Assembly (NCBI GenBank): GCA_965112735.1 | Contig: OZ218950.1 | Coordinates: 1,736,001-1,800,000 of the forward strand | Length of the DNA stretch: 64,000 nt | Direction of reading: 5' to 3' | Source of the DNA: Phaeosaccion multiseriatum | Lineage: Eukaryota; Ochrophyta, other classes | Shown here: one piece after another, positions 43,411 to 55,878 of the stretch | Numbering within the stretch: the stretch's first letter is position 1 | How the letters are laid out: the number at the start of each line of letters is the position of its first letter | Program-made: the position numbers and the translations under genes | Notes under the pieces: generated by a model | Told to the model about the DNA's origin: nothing | What the model saw: the letters and a program-made list of their open reading frames with translations, nothing else | Databases searched by the model: none

Positions 43411-44171
43411 GTGTGGCAAAGCCTCCAATAAGACCGGAGGGTGACTTCGACTTTACCGAAGGAGTCACTGACACTGACACTGACGGTCGCTCCAGCTCCT
43501 CCAATAGCCCCGTGGTGCTGAGGGTGTCCAGCCCGAGCTGCTTTCTCTTGGCCATCTTCTCGCGAATCCGCCTCGTGAAGGTCGTCCCAAACTCGCCATC
43601 GTCAAAGGGGCTTCCCGGCGGGCTCCTCCTCCTGTCTCCAACTCCACTCCCACCCTTGTTGGGCTGCCGCGACTCCTCCCTGCCTACGAAGGCCAGCAGT
43701 TGAGCCAAGTTGACGCTACTTCCCGCCTGAAGCCCTCCCCAAAGCACATCTGCCTCTCGACTCGATAGGTCGAAGGCGAACCCGTCCAGGCCTGTCCAAG
43801 GGGGGTCGAGGAGGAGAAGGAGGAGGAGGAGAGGAGGAGGAGGAGGAGGAGGAGGAGGAGGAGGAGGAGGAGGAGAAGGAGGAGGAGGGGAGGAGGAGAA
43901 GGAGGAGGAGTAAGGGGAGGTGAAGGGAGACGTTCAGAGGAACTGTACCTACCCTCTGCGCACCAAAAAAAAGTTGGGAAGAGACAGATAGAGAGAGAGA
44001 GAGAGAACAGTCTTGTGACTTACCTCTGTGCAACTGCTGCTTGCTAACTTCTTGTTTGTTGTCTGCGTCAATTTGGCCCCACAAGTCCTTCTCTGTGACT
44101 CCCAGCTCCGCCCCTTCCGTGAAGAGATCCATCAGCCCCTCCCGGAGGGTGTCCAAGCCTCTTTCTTCCAT
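40426..44171 (-). CDS. EF-hand-like / coiled-coil protein with a 20-nt microexon; function unknown
   Basis: Five exons: 44171-44024, 43791-42449, 42293-42216, 42142-42123 and 41578-40426; about 913 aa. Phases agree only if the 20-nt microexon (VMGYVDG) is included. The ATG at 44171 is the first clear Met; the frame is open upstream (to a TTG), so an extra 5' exon is possible. The N-terminus looks like a degenerate EF-hand pair: LWGQIDADNKQEVSKQQLHRGLDG across the first intron, then LSSREADVLWGGLQAGSSVNLAQLLAFVG. A Ser/Asp/Glu-rich region with a poly-Asp run follows. The second half is coiled coil (RLEAERAQTNKEIAKRTRAL, RRAAERSHQRLQEMALKYARKEAG). Its tail is rich in His, Gly and Ser-Glu and ends in Gln. 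A cytoskeletal or scaffold role is a guess. Confidence 0.65.
41605..41940 (+). repeat. (GGTGT)n pentanucleotide array in an intron
   Basis: About 65 units of GTGTG/GGTGT with occasional A interruptions fill the intron between the microexon and the last exon of the coiled-coil gene. The transcript strand is ACACC. Confidence 0.95.
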
Positions 44172-44391
44172 CAGAGACACGCCCCCCTCCACCCCACCTT
44201 CGGCTCCCTGCGCTTCCGATGGATTTTCCTGGTCGTGTAGGAAGTCGCCCCTTGCAAAGAAGGAGAGGGAAGAAGCAAAAACACGGTGCAAAGCGTACTG
44301 GACGGAGATACGGATTGTTCATGGCGTTACTATTAGGCGCCGATGACACGTTGAATCACATGTTCGAGAGAGAGAGAGACATAACAGCGAG
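44172..44391. promoter_or_regulatory. 220-bp divergent promoter region, coiled-coil gene / HPRT
   Basis: It separates the chosen start codons of two head-to-head genes. If the coiled-coil gene has an additional 5' exon, this region would be partly coding. Confidence 0.35.
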
Positions 44392-45401
44392 ATGTCGCAA
44401 TACACGAGTACAGAGAAGGAAAGAAGGCCTCCCATTGAAATAGGGGAGGATGACGGCTACGATACAGCCCACTTCTCCATCCCCCAGCAGTACGAAGGCA
44501 CACTGATGAGCGTCATGCTGCCACACGGCCTGGTGCTTGACAGGGTCGACAAGTTGGCGCGTGACATCAGACATGGTACGAGGGATGTCGTTCAGACAGA
44601 AGGGGGGTGGGGTAGAAGCGCTCTTTCTCTCGAGCTCTCCAACCACGCCTTATTATTCCCGCCTCCTCCCCTCCCCTACGAGAGAAGACTACGGAGAGAA
44701 GACTATACACCTGCTGTGCGTGCTCAAGGGGGGTAGCGCCTTCTTCGAAGACCTCAAGAACGCTCTGCGAAGGTCAGTGTAGTACAGGAGGAGTAGAAGG
44801 AGGTTAAGCAATCCTCCTCAGAAGAGGAGAAGGAAGCCACAGTGAGCCACAGCCGGTCATTGCAGGAGGAGTTGAAGGAGGCTTAAAATCATCCCCTTAG
44901 GAGTAGCTGAGGAGTGGAAGGAAGCTAAGCAATCCCATTCAAAGGAGTAGTCTCTGGCTACTGTCGGCGGTGTTTGGGTGGGGGTTAATGTGGGCCATCT
45001 CCCCCCTCCCGCTCACCAAGGGGGCTTACGAAACGCCATCTCCACCCCTCGCTCACCCTCTACTCACATTGTTTTTTAACGTCCCCACACATGTGTGCCG
45101 TGTCTGTCTGTTGTTTGTTACCTCCTCCTTCTCCCCTCTCCCCACCCCGTCTCCCCCTCCCTCCCTACCCACCAACCCCTCCTCACAACCCGTGCACAGG
45201 ATCCACGAGTGCTCCGACGGCAATTTCATCCCCATCACCTTCGACTTTGTCCGTGTCAAAAGCTATGAGGTGAGTCCCTTTTTGAGCTCAGTCTCGACCT
45301 AAAGGGGGGAGCCTTTTTCCGCCTTGACGTTTGTCGTAAAGGGGTGTGGGGCTGTCGGTGGGTCTGCGTTCCTGCGTGTGCGTGCGTGCGTGCGTGCGTG
45401 C

Positions 45402-45438
<37 letters not shown>

Positions 45439-46534
45439 CGTGTGTGTGTGCGCACTTCACTTTCGCCCTCATATTGTAGCCTGTTACAAACGCCTGAAAC
45501 GCCACCGTCGAAATAACGTACTCTCATTCCTCACACCTCAACACACCCCAACCTTCCAACACAACACACACGCGCACATCTCCCTTCCTCCTTCCCTCCC
45601 TCACTCACTGCTCAATCATCCACTCAATCCCTCCTCCCCTCCGCAGGGCACGGAGTCCACTGGCAAAGTGACCATCAAGGGCATCGACGTCGCCTCCCTC
45701 GCCGGCAGGTTAGGTGTATTTCGATGGTTCACTTACCTCTGAGAGCAGCTGTGAGGCACCGAGGTAACCCCCCCCCTCACTACATCATTCACTGACTTGC
45801 TACACACACACACACACATACATATACACACAAAGGCATGTACTCGTCGTTGAGGACATCGTGGACACAGGGAAGACCATGCAGGCCCTGCTGCCGGTGT
45901 TAGAGAAGGACGGACATGTCAAGAGCGTCAAGGTCACCAGTCTGCTCGAGAAGCGTACAGAGAGGAGGTGAGTGGGGGGGCAGGGAGGGGAGGGAGGGGG
46001 GGTTGCTCTTGTTGTTATGGTTAGTGTAGGGGGTGTATCTTACTTAGTTGCCTTGGGTTCATTCAATCGTCAGTCCACGTCTCTCTCTGTCTTCTTTGAG
46101 GAGGGAAGGTGGGTTCAAGTAGGAAGCTGAACAATGCTAGTTTCTGATCCCTGTCTCCAACTTGAGTCGTGAAAGTCACACCCCCTCCCCTCTCGTCTTC
46201 TCCCCCATCCACTGCCTTCCCTTTCCCTCAGCTGCGGCTACAAGGCGGACTATGTGGGCTTTACCATCCCTGATCACTTCGTGGTGGGCTATTGCCTCGA
46301 CTATGACGAGGCATACAGGTACAGTTGCAGTTGCAGTTGCACTTTCGGTGCCTGTACGTGTATATTTCAATCTCAACGAACGTTTATGTGCACACACGCA
46401 CACACACACATCACAGGGACTTGAGGCACATTTGTGTCATCAACGAGCAGGGCATTGAAAAGTTTCGCCACTATGAACACGAGGCTGCAAAAGGGGCAGC
46501 AGCCGCAGCAGAAGGAGGCTGCGGCTCCTGCTAA
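44392..46534 (+). CDS. HPRT1: Hypoxanthine-guanine phosphoribosyltransferase
   Basis: Seven exons: 44392-44575, 44685-44772, 45200-45269, 45647-45708, 45836-45967, 46232-46318 and 46417-46534; about 246 aa. The ATG at 44392 opens the frame; all borders are GT-AG and phases agree. Family marks are [10 protein letters not shown] and [19 protein letters not shown] at the N-terminus, the LKGG cis-peptide loop ([15 protein letters not shown]), [18 protein letters not shown] (flexible loop), the PRPP-binding motif [13 protein letters not shown] at 137-149, and the C-terminal purine-binding region [23 protein letters not shown]. It salvages hypoxanthine and guanine to IMP and GMP with PRPP. The tail has an Ala-rich extension ending GGCGSC and is not peroxisomal. 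Just after the stop is a (GCTAA)n repeat. Confidence 0.95.
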
Positions 46535-48015
46535 GCTAAGCTAAGCTAAGCTAATCCACGCACGGCTGGGCAGACCTTGTGCTTCCGCGTGCGAGGAGGG
46601 AGACTCGGCCTCTTGACCAGACAGACGACAAGCGAGCGTTCCTTTCGGAGAGTCGTTGTGGGGAGTTGGAGGGACGGACCGATGTCCACGGCCGACCTTT
46701 CGATGGAGAGTTCACACGGAGATGAGGGAGGGGCGTTGTGTTTCCGCTTCTGTATGGACCAGGACCATGCATAGAGACCATGAGGGAGGGGCTTGCCTTG
46801 AAGGGCGACGGAGAGAGCGGGACTGGCAACGGAGCAGCAAGGAGAGAGGGAGGGACGCTGATGTTGGTTGTGGTCCTGTGAGCATGCAGCACTGGGCAGG
46901 AGCAGAGAGAGAAGAGAAGGGAAGAGACGAGCCCCCAGAAGACGGATCGTCCTTATGTTGCCATCCCAACCAGGAGAAGGTGGTTCTGTGCGTGGTTGAC
47001 CTGGTACCTACCTGTGGGTGTCAGGACTGAGACAGGCGATGGCAGTGGATGGCGGAGGGACATACATGCGGCCCCGTATAGTTTCATTCCTAGACAGGGC
47101 TGTGGAGGCTCGGACGGATACCCCAAGTCAAGGAAGGAGGGGGGATACCCAAGTCAAGGAAGGAGCTCCTTTTCGGGGCCGCTGGACACTAAGTACAGGA
47201 AGGCAGGCCTTGGCTTGGGTGAGGTGTGGACTGTAGGCGCTACAAGAGAGAGAGGAGGGGGTGCGTGTGAGGAGAAGGGGGGTGGGTGGGTGCCCGCGAG
47301 GGACCTACCTGCTACCTGCTGGAGGCCATGGAAAGTGCCGAGGGTTGCCTCAGAGAGAGCTGGAGGGAGTCTAAGACGCGGCCTTCCACTCATTCCGAGG
47401 CATATCGTGTATAGAGAAAGAGAGAAAGAGAGAGAGTATTTGGACAGAAGACGCGGTGAAAGACGTAGCAAAGAAATGATTGGACTATTTCTGCTCACAG
47501 TAAGGAATCCATTGGTGAATGATATGTAGATATTGAAGTGTTTACCAGTTGCCCTCTGTTGTGTGTCATGTGTGTCAAGTGTTTACCAGTTGCCCTCTGT
47601 TGTGTGTCAAGTGAGTGCTGGCGTTGAGTTTGCTCGGTTGTGCTCGCTGAGCCGAGTCCAAGGGCGGGTGTAGCCCCACACAAGTCGGCCCAGGGAACGC
47701 CGACTTGGTCACCAGCCCAGGCCCCCAGAAGCCTGCCTGCCTGCACCTGAAAAGCAGCGGAGGAGCAACTGGGTACAGTAGGCGTGGGTCAGAGCTCACT
47801 CACTCACTGCGCAAAGCACCTCCACCTCCTCCCCATCCACTGCCATCCTCTCCCTCCCCCCCCCTCCCCCCTCCCATCCACTGCCACCCATCCTCCCACT
47901 CCTCACCATCGTCATGAAGTCCGTCCCTACTAAGGAGGCGCGGGCAAAGGCGGGAGGGACGGACGGAGACGCTCCAGCCAGCTCCAGCTCCTTCTCTCCC
48001 TTTCTCTTCCCCTCT
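46535..48015. other. 1.5-kb convergent spacer, no gene recognised
   Basis: It lies between the HPRT stop and the kelch gene stop. It contains a tandem duplication of about 40 bp (GTGTTTACCAGTTGCCC... at 47538-47610) and a duplicated CCCAAGTCAAGGAAGGAG near 47122-47165. Open frames are long here because of GC content but carry no domain. Confidence 0.45.
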
Positions 48016-51000
48016 TCACGCGAAGGCCACGCACGAATCCGTGAAGGGGGATGGCAGACTCGCGATGGCACTCCACCGATTGGTCCGAGGGCAGTAGCTC
48101 TCCACCGATTGAAGGGGCACAATGAGCTGCAGCATCCCTCCTCCACCCCCTTCCTCGTCCTCATCCTCCTCGTCTTCCTCTTCGTCAAACAAACCCGCGT
48201 GGGCCGGGACAGTAACGGTGGTGGTGCCTCCCACAGTCACTGCCACGTACAACGTATATTAACATAACATAACATAATATATAGCCGAGTGAGTGCATGG
48301 AATGGAACAGTGACATTCGTCTTTCAGCCGCCGGATTTTCTTACTGATACTTACTGATACTGACTATTTCTTTCTCTTTCTTTCTCTTACTGATACTTAC
48401 TCATACTTAATGCTTACCAAGAGAGGTTGGCGATACAAAGCAGCAGTCGCAGTAAGGGCGCTCGAGGAGAGTGGGTGCGAGGAAGTTCCACTTTCCTTCT
48501 CGTGGATCGAGAGCCTCCACAGCTGATAGACCCTGCCTGCCGTCGGGGCTACAGAGGGGAGGGGGGGGGGGGGCGGAGAGAGGGTGGTGGAGGTAAGAGG
48601 GAGGACAACGGGAAATAGGAGAGGGGGGGGGGGGGCGGAGAGAGGGTGGTGGAGGTAAGAGGGAGGACAACGGGAAATAGGAGAGGGGAGGCAGGGGGGG
48701 ACAGAGCCACACAGAGCAACACAAGTACGAGGCGAGGTGGGTAGCGATGGCTCAGGCCAGGACGGAGGGAAGAGAATCAACACACACATGATATATACAC
48801 ACACGCACTCACTCGTTCTTCTCGCATCGAGAGAGTGTGGGGACGGCAACGAAACATGTCTACGAAGCTTTTCGCCGGCAGAGCAAAACACAAAGCACGC
48901 ACCCCCAGGACAAACAAACAAACAAAGTACTTCTCTGCCTGCCTAGACCTCTCCCAAACTCACGAACTGACGGACGGACGGACGGACTGACTGACTGACT
49001 GACTGACTGACTAACTGACTGACTGACTGCCTGACTGACTGACTGACTGACTGACTGACTGACTGACTGACTGACTGACTGACTGACTGACTCACGAACT
49101 GGCGGACGGACTGACTGACTGACTGACTGACTCACGAGCTGACTGACTGACTCACGAGCTGACGGACTGACTGACTGACCTGCCCCCGACGGCGTAGACT
49201 CTTCCGTTGGGCCCCACCGCCAAGCCTAAACCCGTCCTCTTATGGCGCATGGGGCTGAGGTGCCTCCACTGCTCGCCTCTCTCGTCGAGGACCTCAACGG
49301 AGCTGTGATACACATCACCCCCTCCGTAGCCGCCTTGCATTGAGAGTCAATGCATGCAGCAGGAAGAGGAGGACACGGGACAACAACACCGAGAAGAAGG
49401 GCAGGGGGGCAGCGACGGTCATGGGGCATGAAATGTAATTCACTAAAAAGAAGAAGGAAAGGGGGGAGGGAAGGAGTCAGACGAAAGGAGACGGAGGAGG
49501 AAGGGGTCGGGCGTCTTTGCCGGTAGGAAGGGCCTCTGTGTGTCTCTGTCTGCCATGATGTCGATAAGGTGGGGTATGTGCCATCACATGCACCCGTCCC
49601 TGATGAGCATCTGACATGTGTTGACCCCACTGAGAAGTCTGACAAGGGGGTGGCGCGCTCCTCCTCACACACACACACAAACACACTCACTCAGCCATTC
49701 ACTCACTCACTCGCTCACTCACTCACTTAACTCACTCACTCACTCACTCACTCACTCACTCACTCACTCACTCACTCACTCACTCACTCACTCACTGACT
49801 CCCTCACTCCCTCCCTCACTCACTCACTCGCTCACTCACTCACTCACTCATTCACTCACTCATTCACTTCCTCTCTCTCACTCACTTACTCACTCCCTCA
49901 CTCACTCACTCGCCCGCTCACTCACTCGCCTACTCACTCACTCGCCTACTCACTCACTCCCTCTCTCCCACTGCCTCACCACCTCACTTACTCTCTCGCC
50001 TCACTCCCCCACTCAACTCACTCCCCTACGCACTCACTCCCTCCCTCTCACTCCCTCACTCACCGGCAGCAAATATTTTGCCGTCCGGACTTGCCGCGCA
50101 GCTGAGTCCACACCTTGCCTGTAGCAAAGAAGGGCCTGACAGCCAAGCCTGGAGGGGTGGCCGGACCAAAGTTTTACGACACAGGACAACAGTTTGATGG
50201 GTGGCAGACAAGGGGGGGAGGGGGGGGGGAAGGAGAGAGGGATGGAGAGGGAGTAAGGATGGACGGGGGCAAGGGAGGAAAGGATTAGGAAGGAAAGGAA
50301 TAAAGGCGGGGCAGGAGAAAAGAGGCGAGAACGTAGCAGCAGCAGCATCAGCAGCAGTAGCAGCAGAAGCAGCAGAAGCGCAGCAGCAGTTAATGATACA
50401 GCAGCAGTTGGTTCGTCCTGCTTGCTCCGCCTACTGACCTCAGCGTTGGGCCCGAGTACTTCACAACTCCTTTCTACATTTGCGCCCTGATAAGGGTTAG
50501 AGCCGCCTCCGATGGCCAGCACGGCCCCGCATCGAGTGAAACTGCTTCCGAGGAAGCAGCGCGGCGTGGTCAAGGAGGGAAGTGGCGTCCACGCTCCTTC
50601 CTCACCGTCGCTTCCTTCGTCGTCCTCGTCTTCGGCAGAATCCCCCTGTGTTGCTCCTCCTCCTCCGCTCCCCCCCCCCCTCCTCCTCGTCCGCTCTCCC
50701 CCTCTCCCCCTCCTCCTTCGCCTCCTCCTCCTCCTCTTCCTCCTCCTCCTCCTCCTCCTCCTCCTCCTCCTCCTCCTCCTCCTCCTCCTCCTCCTCCTGC
50801 TGCTGCTGCTGCTGTTACTGCTGCTGCTGCTTCTACCGCCGCCCACTGCGTGGCCCGCGCAACGGTTAGTCTCGACGACCTGTTACGGTTTCGTGGTGCT
50901 TCCCACTTCTCGGCCTGCGCCATGGCCACGTCACCGTCGTGCCCCCCTATCACATACACGTCTCCGTACCGGTCCACAGCCGCCGAGGATGCGGATCGAG

Positions 51001-51041
51001 CCTCGAGAAGAGGGCTCCCTGAGAACCACTGCCACGCCGCC

Positions 51042-51095
<54 letters not shown>

Positions 51096-51727
51096 GGTTG
51101 TTGGTGGTTTATGCTACTGCTTCTTGCGCCGCTTCCGCCCACGGTTGCTGCTGACGCAGGAGATATTTGTTTGGCGCAGCCGTAGGTGCTTATTCTTGTC
51201 GGACTGCCATCGGCGCAGTGACCGCCGAAGAGTCGCAGGCACGGCCCTTCGAGCTGCTCACCACCCTGGGGCGGCGAATGCGGCGAGGAGAGTGGGGATG
51301 ACGAGGTAGCAGCCGAGACGGATGGTGCAGTTCCAGGGGAGGAAGAAGATGAAGATGCCGAGGATACTCCCGCAGCAGCAGCGCCCATCGCATTGGATGC
51401 GGTAGCGGTGCCCGAGGTCGAAGTGGTGCTTCCGCTGCTGCCGGCGCTCTTTCCCAACGACATGGCATCGATCCTCTGCAAGACTTGAAGCCAGAAGCGC
51501 CTCTCCTCCTTCTCGCCTCCGCTGAATGACGCCCGGCTGGGTACAGGCTGCAAGAGCAGCCAAGCCTGGCGAGTAGCTAAGGCGCACAGCCTTAGGCACT
51601 GCGCATCGCACTTGGAGAGGAGCCCCGAGCACACCAAAGAAAGCGAGCACAGACTTTGGCCATCGAAGCAGCTCTCGAAATTAGGCCAAAGTGAAAGCAC
51701 GCAGTTCAGAACTGCATCACGCTCCAT
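48016..51727 (-). CDS. F-box-like / kelch six-blade propeller protein
   Basis: Six exons: 51727-50837, 50645-50439, 50148-50064, 49333-49180, 48548-48418 and 48239-48016; about 563 aa. ATG at 51727. The N-terminal 55 residues (VLNCVLSLWPNF..LCSLSLVCSGLLSKCDAQCLRLC) fit an F-box-like helical motif. Kelch signatures follow: LRLFGGH, YVIGGHDGDVAMAQAEKW, AVLAIGGGSN..ERSCEVL, IFAAG|GYGGGDVYHSSVEVLDE, RVYAVGG|SPDG and LQSVESYCPRTNRW. The Gly-Gly pairs are rebuilt across two splice junctions, which supports the model. The protein ends after the first strand of a blade whose remaining strands are at the N-terminus, so the propeller closes like Velcro. It may be a substrate receptor of an SCF ubiquitin ligase. 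Exon 1/2 is the weakest junction: it removes a (GGA)n tract and joins two frames. Confidence 0.75.
48965..49179 (-). repeat. (GTCA)n array starting exactly at a 5' splice site
   Basis: On the minus strand, exon 4 of the kelch gene ends at 49180 and the donor GTCAGT is the first unit of about 210 bp of GTCA repeats. GTCCG and GTGAGT interruptions occur. Confidence 0.9.
49680..50063 (-). repeat. (GAGT)n array starting at a 5' splice site
   Basis: On the minus strand the donor of kelch exon 3 (GTGAGT after 50064) opens into about 380 bp of GAGT/GGGA repeats. The array fills half of the intron. Confidence 0.88.
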
Positions 51728-52309
51728 ATCTCCCCCCTAAAAGGTGTTGTGGAGACAAAGGGGGGGGGGGGGGGGGGAGTCCTCCCACCTTTCGATCAGT
51801 CCCTCCGCCTCCCTCCACCCTTGAGACGGTACTCACTCCTCCGAAGCATAATTGTTCTAGGCATTCGAGAGAAGATAAAGACAAGGAGGGAGGGAGGGAG
51901 GGAGGGAGGGAGGAAGGGAAGGAAGGAAGAAATGGATCCCCCCCCCCCCCCAGGATCCCAGTTTGAATAGCCCGAAATCGAGGTCGATTTTTTCCCCGTT
52001 ACTCCTCCAAATCGATCCGTCCTTCCCCTTTGGCCTCCTCTTTTATATTCCTGGCTTCTTCAAAGAACTTGGCCTCCCCTTCGCAGCTTCGGCCTTCGAC
52101 GCTCTCGTTCCCTCTTACTCCCTTCCATCCATCCCTTGTAGATTTCCGAGTAGCTCTTTTCCCCTGCCCTCTTGTTCCTCCCTCCCTACTGTCGTCCGCC
52201 AATAAAAGAGAGAGGAAAGGCAGGAGGGAGGAGGAGGCGGTTGTCGGGGGGGGAAGAAAGCCGGCAAAACAATTTCTTAGCTCCCACTACGGGGGAAGAA
52301 GGAGGAGGG
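51728..52309. promoter_or_regulatory. Divergent region between the kelch and IQ-motif genes
   Basis: 582 bp between two start codons. It has a G run (51761-51777), a (GGGA) tract (51887-51920) and a C run near 51941. Promoters of both genes must be here. Confidence 0.4.
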
Positions 52310-55300
52310 ATGGAGGCAGCTGTAGTCAGAGAGGAGAGAGGAGGTCCTGGAAAGAGGAGACCGAGGTGTGAAGGCCACAACACCAGGCCAGTGGAAAATT
52401 TTCCCGCGGCCTGCCTCGAAGGAATCCTCGAGGAGAGAGGGGCCCGGGCGCTGGAGAAGCTTCACAGGGCGATGGATAAACATGAGATGGTGGGAGAGGC
52501 AGAAGCTCGGCTGGTGTTTGAAGGGGGTGGAGTCTTGCCCGCAGACGTGGGCAGAGAGTGGGGCCTGTCGAGGAGACAGGCCCAGATACTGGCCCTCACA
52601 AAGAGGAGGGGCAATAGGGTACTCGGCATACAGGACGAGGAACTGTTGCCTGCACGAAGGAAGTCCAACCGTGCAACCAACAACAGGAGGGCTCTGGGGA
52701 AGAGCAGAAGTCTCTCTCTTTCAGACAGAGACACGCTTCCCAAACTCCGCGTACAGAAAGACAAAGAGAGAGGCACCACAGGCAGAGGGAAAGGGAGGAG
52801 GAGAAGCAAAGGAAGGGGACAAGGTTCCGAGGCTAATGTCCATGGATCTCCTAGCGCAGTGGTGGTGCAAGATGTTGATAAAAGGCGGACAAAGGCTGCT
52901 GCGGCAAAGCGAGGTGGGAAGACAATAGTAGTAGCGGCAACATCAGCAGCAGCATCACGAGGAGCCGTCGATGAGGTGATGGCGGAGAAGTGGCGGAAGG
53001 AACGGTTCCTGGCTCTAAGAGCAGGTGGCGTGCGGGACAAGAGGAGCAACCTCGTCTTTGTGCACAAGGGCCTGGTCCTCAGCGACCTCCGGGAGGATTG
53101 TGCCAGCGATGGATTCGAGCTTGGCAAGACTGAAATAGCGCAGATGGACACCGTTCGACGACATGAGAATCTGCATCTGGTGCTCAGCCTCGTCGTCTCG
53201 GACGCCAGCTGCAAGCATCATCATCCGGACGAAGAGAAGCAGCCGGCACAGAGCCAGGGAGCTGAAACTCCTCCTACTGCTACTACTCAGGGAGCGGCAG
53301 TAAGCGGATCTTCTGCTTCCGTCGGAGCTACAGGTGGGGAGGTGGGCAGATGGAGGAGGATGGCATCCCGCTCGGCGAGTAGTTACGTGCTCTTGGAAAT
53401 GTGGAAGGGGACTGGTGGAGGCTCGGGAGAAGAAGGCAGACCGCAGAAAGCGACTCAGGGGCAAATGGAGGGAGGGATGATGCATGCGGTGGAAACCAGC
53501 ACACTGAACACCGCAGGGGCGGAGAAGGTAGGGCAGGAAGAAGGACTAGAAGAAGAACAGAGCACGGAGGTGCACAATAGCGGGGAGGAGGAGGAGGAGG
53601 AGGAGGAGGAGGAGGAGGAGGAGGAGGAGGAGGAGGAGGAGGAGGAGGAGGAGGAGGAGGAGGAGGAGGAGGAGGAGGAGGAGGAGGAGGAGGAGGAGGA
53701 GGAGAAGGAGAAGGAGAAGGAGAAGGAGAAGGAGAAGGAGAGGGAGAAGGAGAAGGAGAAGGAGAAGGAGAAGGAGAAGGAGAAGGAGAAGGAGAAGAAG
53801 AAGAAGAAGGAGAAGGAGAAGGAGAAGGAGAAGGAGAAGAAGGAGGAGGAGGAGGTGAAGGGACAAGGTTTGGTTGGTGGAGCCTCTCCACCACCGCTGC
53901 AGTCATCATCTTGCTCCTCTCCTCCTATAGGACCGCCGGAGTTGAGCGAGCGTTTGAGTCACGACGAACTCGGCGTGTTGCTCCCTTCCCGGCTTCACTG
54001 GACCGACCCCCTCGCAGAGATCCCTGACTTGGCCACATCTGCGGCGAGGCGAATCGTGTGGAGAGACACCCTCGCCGCCTTGGCAAAGCGAGTCATTTGG
54101 CAGTCACGGCGTCCTCCTCTTGCTCTGGCAGGGGAGGGCAAGAGCCGCAGCAGCTGCCGCACAGGGGACGATGTGCATGAGGATGATGACAGTGGCGACG
54201 GTGATGGTGCACCTTCCGACAGCATTGGTTTGGACCACCAGTCCCACCATGGCAAAGGTAAAACACCGCAGATCAACCGCCCCCCTTCCTCCTCCTCCTC
54301 CTCCTCCTCCTCCTCCCCCTGCTGGTACCTCGATCGCGTGCTCTACCGCTTTGGCAAGCGCGTGCCGTGGGGAGTGCGCGTCATCCACCACTTGCCGGCC
54401 GTGGTCGACTTCTCCCTGGGGAAGGATTGCTCCCATCTTCGGGTCGAGGCCCATGCCGGCGGTCGAGCAGTGCCTCTCGACATGCAGGGGCGCTGGTCCG
54501 CGGTCGCCGAGAGCGCTGCTCTTCACCTGTGCTCTACTTCAGCAGCGGGGCTTCGACCCACCACGTCACTCGTCGCGCAGAATCAGCGCAAGGAGTATTT
54601 GAAGAAGTGCGCGAGAGATCACATTTTGAGGTGGGTCTGTGAGGAGCTCATTTTGCCGCGTCTGCGACTGGACAACACGCTGGACGGACCGGCGTTGGTG
54701 ATATACGGTATCTGTAGCGGTCCCCCAGTGGGCAGATGTGTACCCTGGGCTCAAGACGAGGCCCTTCGGACGGAGGAGAACGAGGCGGCAGCGGCCTTGC
54801 AAAGGGGCTTTCGACACCACCTGACGCGGCAGAGAGAGGCGAGGAGGATGTTCGACCTCGTGCAGCTTGTGCAGAGTCAGGAAATCCAGCGAAGGGAGGA
54901 GGAGGAGCAGGCTCGATTGGCAAAGATTGAGGCCGACAAGAGGCATATGGTAGAGGCGGCGATGCGAGAGGAGAGGGCGAGGCGAGCGGAGGAGGAAGCG
55001 AAACGACAGAGGGAGAGAGACGCGACGGCCAAGAAGAGGGCGGCGGCACTGGCAGAGAAGGAGAGGATGCGCGTGTGGACCCTCGAGCTCATGCAGATTG
55101 GTCGGGAGAAGGTGGCCATGGAGAGAGAGGACGTCAACGTGGGGGTGCGAGTAATGGCAAGAAGGGGTCGGCATGAGGATGAGGATGAGCTCACATGGAC
55201 AAAGGGGGAGTGCGAGGTTGTGAGGGAGGCGGGTGCGGAGGGAGAGGAGGAAGGGGTAGCAGAGATTGGGCACGAGGAGGAGGAGGAGGAGGAGGAGGAA

Positions 55301-55564
55301 GGCATGGATCACGATGGCCCACCCTACGCACGCATGCAAGCGCGTTGTTGCATCGACGGAACGAATCTGTTGCTGTTGGCCCAAGTGTTTTTGCTTCCGT
55401 TGGGGAATGACCGGCGGAAAAATGATTCAGGGCCGCCCTCCCCGGGGTGGGCGAGAGGCGAAGTGCACGTGCTGCTCACTGCCGTGGAGCAAAAGGGGGG
55501 ACGGAGCGCCAAGCTGCTGCTCCACCCTTCCGACCTCCTGTGCATCGCCAGCACCGCCAGCGCC

Positions 55565-55595
<31 letters not shown>

Positions 55596-55843
55596 TCAGC
55601 AGCAACGACGACGCCAGAGCAGGGGACAGCAAAGGGGAGGTGCGGCAGTTGGTGGTACAGCAGGGAAGGTACGGCAAGCAGAGCATCCAGCAGCCACTTC
55701 ACCCTCTGATGAGCCTCGTGGACGGCGGGCGATCCCAGTCCCAGCAGGCACAACAAGGCGACACGGTGGAGAGAGTACTGGCGGCCGATGCAGAGACAGA
55801 GATAGAAGAAAAAGAGACAGAGAGAGCAGCAGCAGTTGGTGAT

Positions 55844-55878
<35 letters not shown>

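Noticed and set aside
44172-44291. Start of the coiled-coil gene at 44291
   Set aside because: The codon there is TTG; no ATG is present in this frame upstream of 44171 without assuming another exon.
46996-47529. 177-codon ORF downstream of HPRT
   Set aside because: No domain, no homology recognised, and composition like the surrounding spacer.
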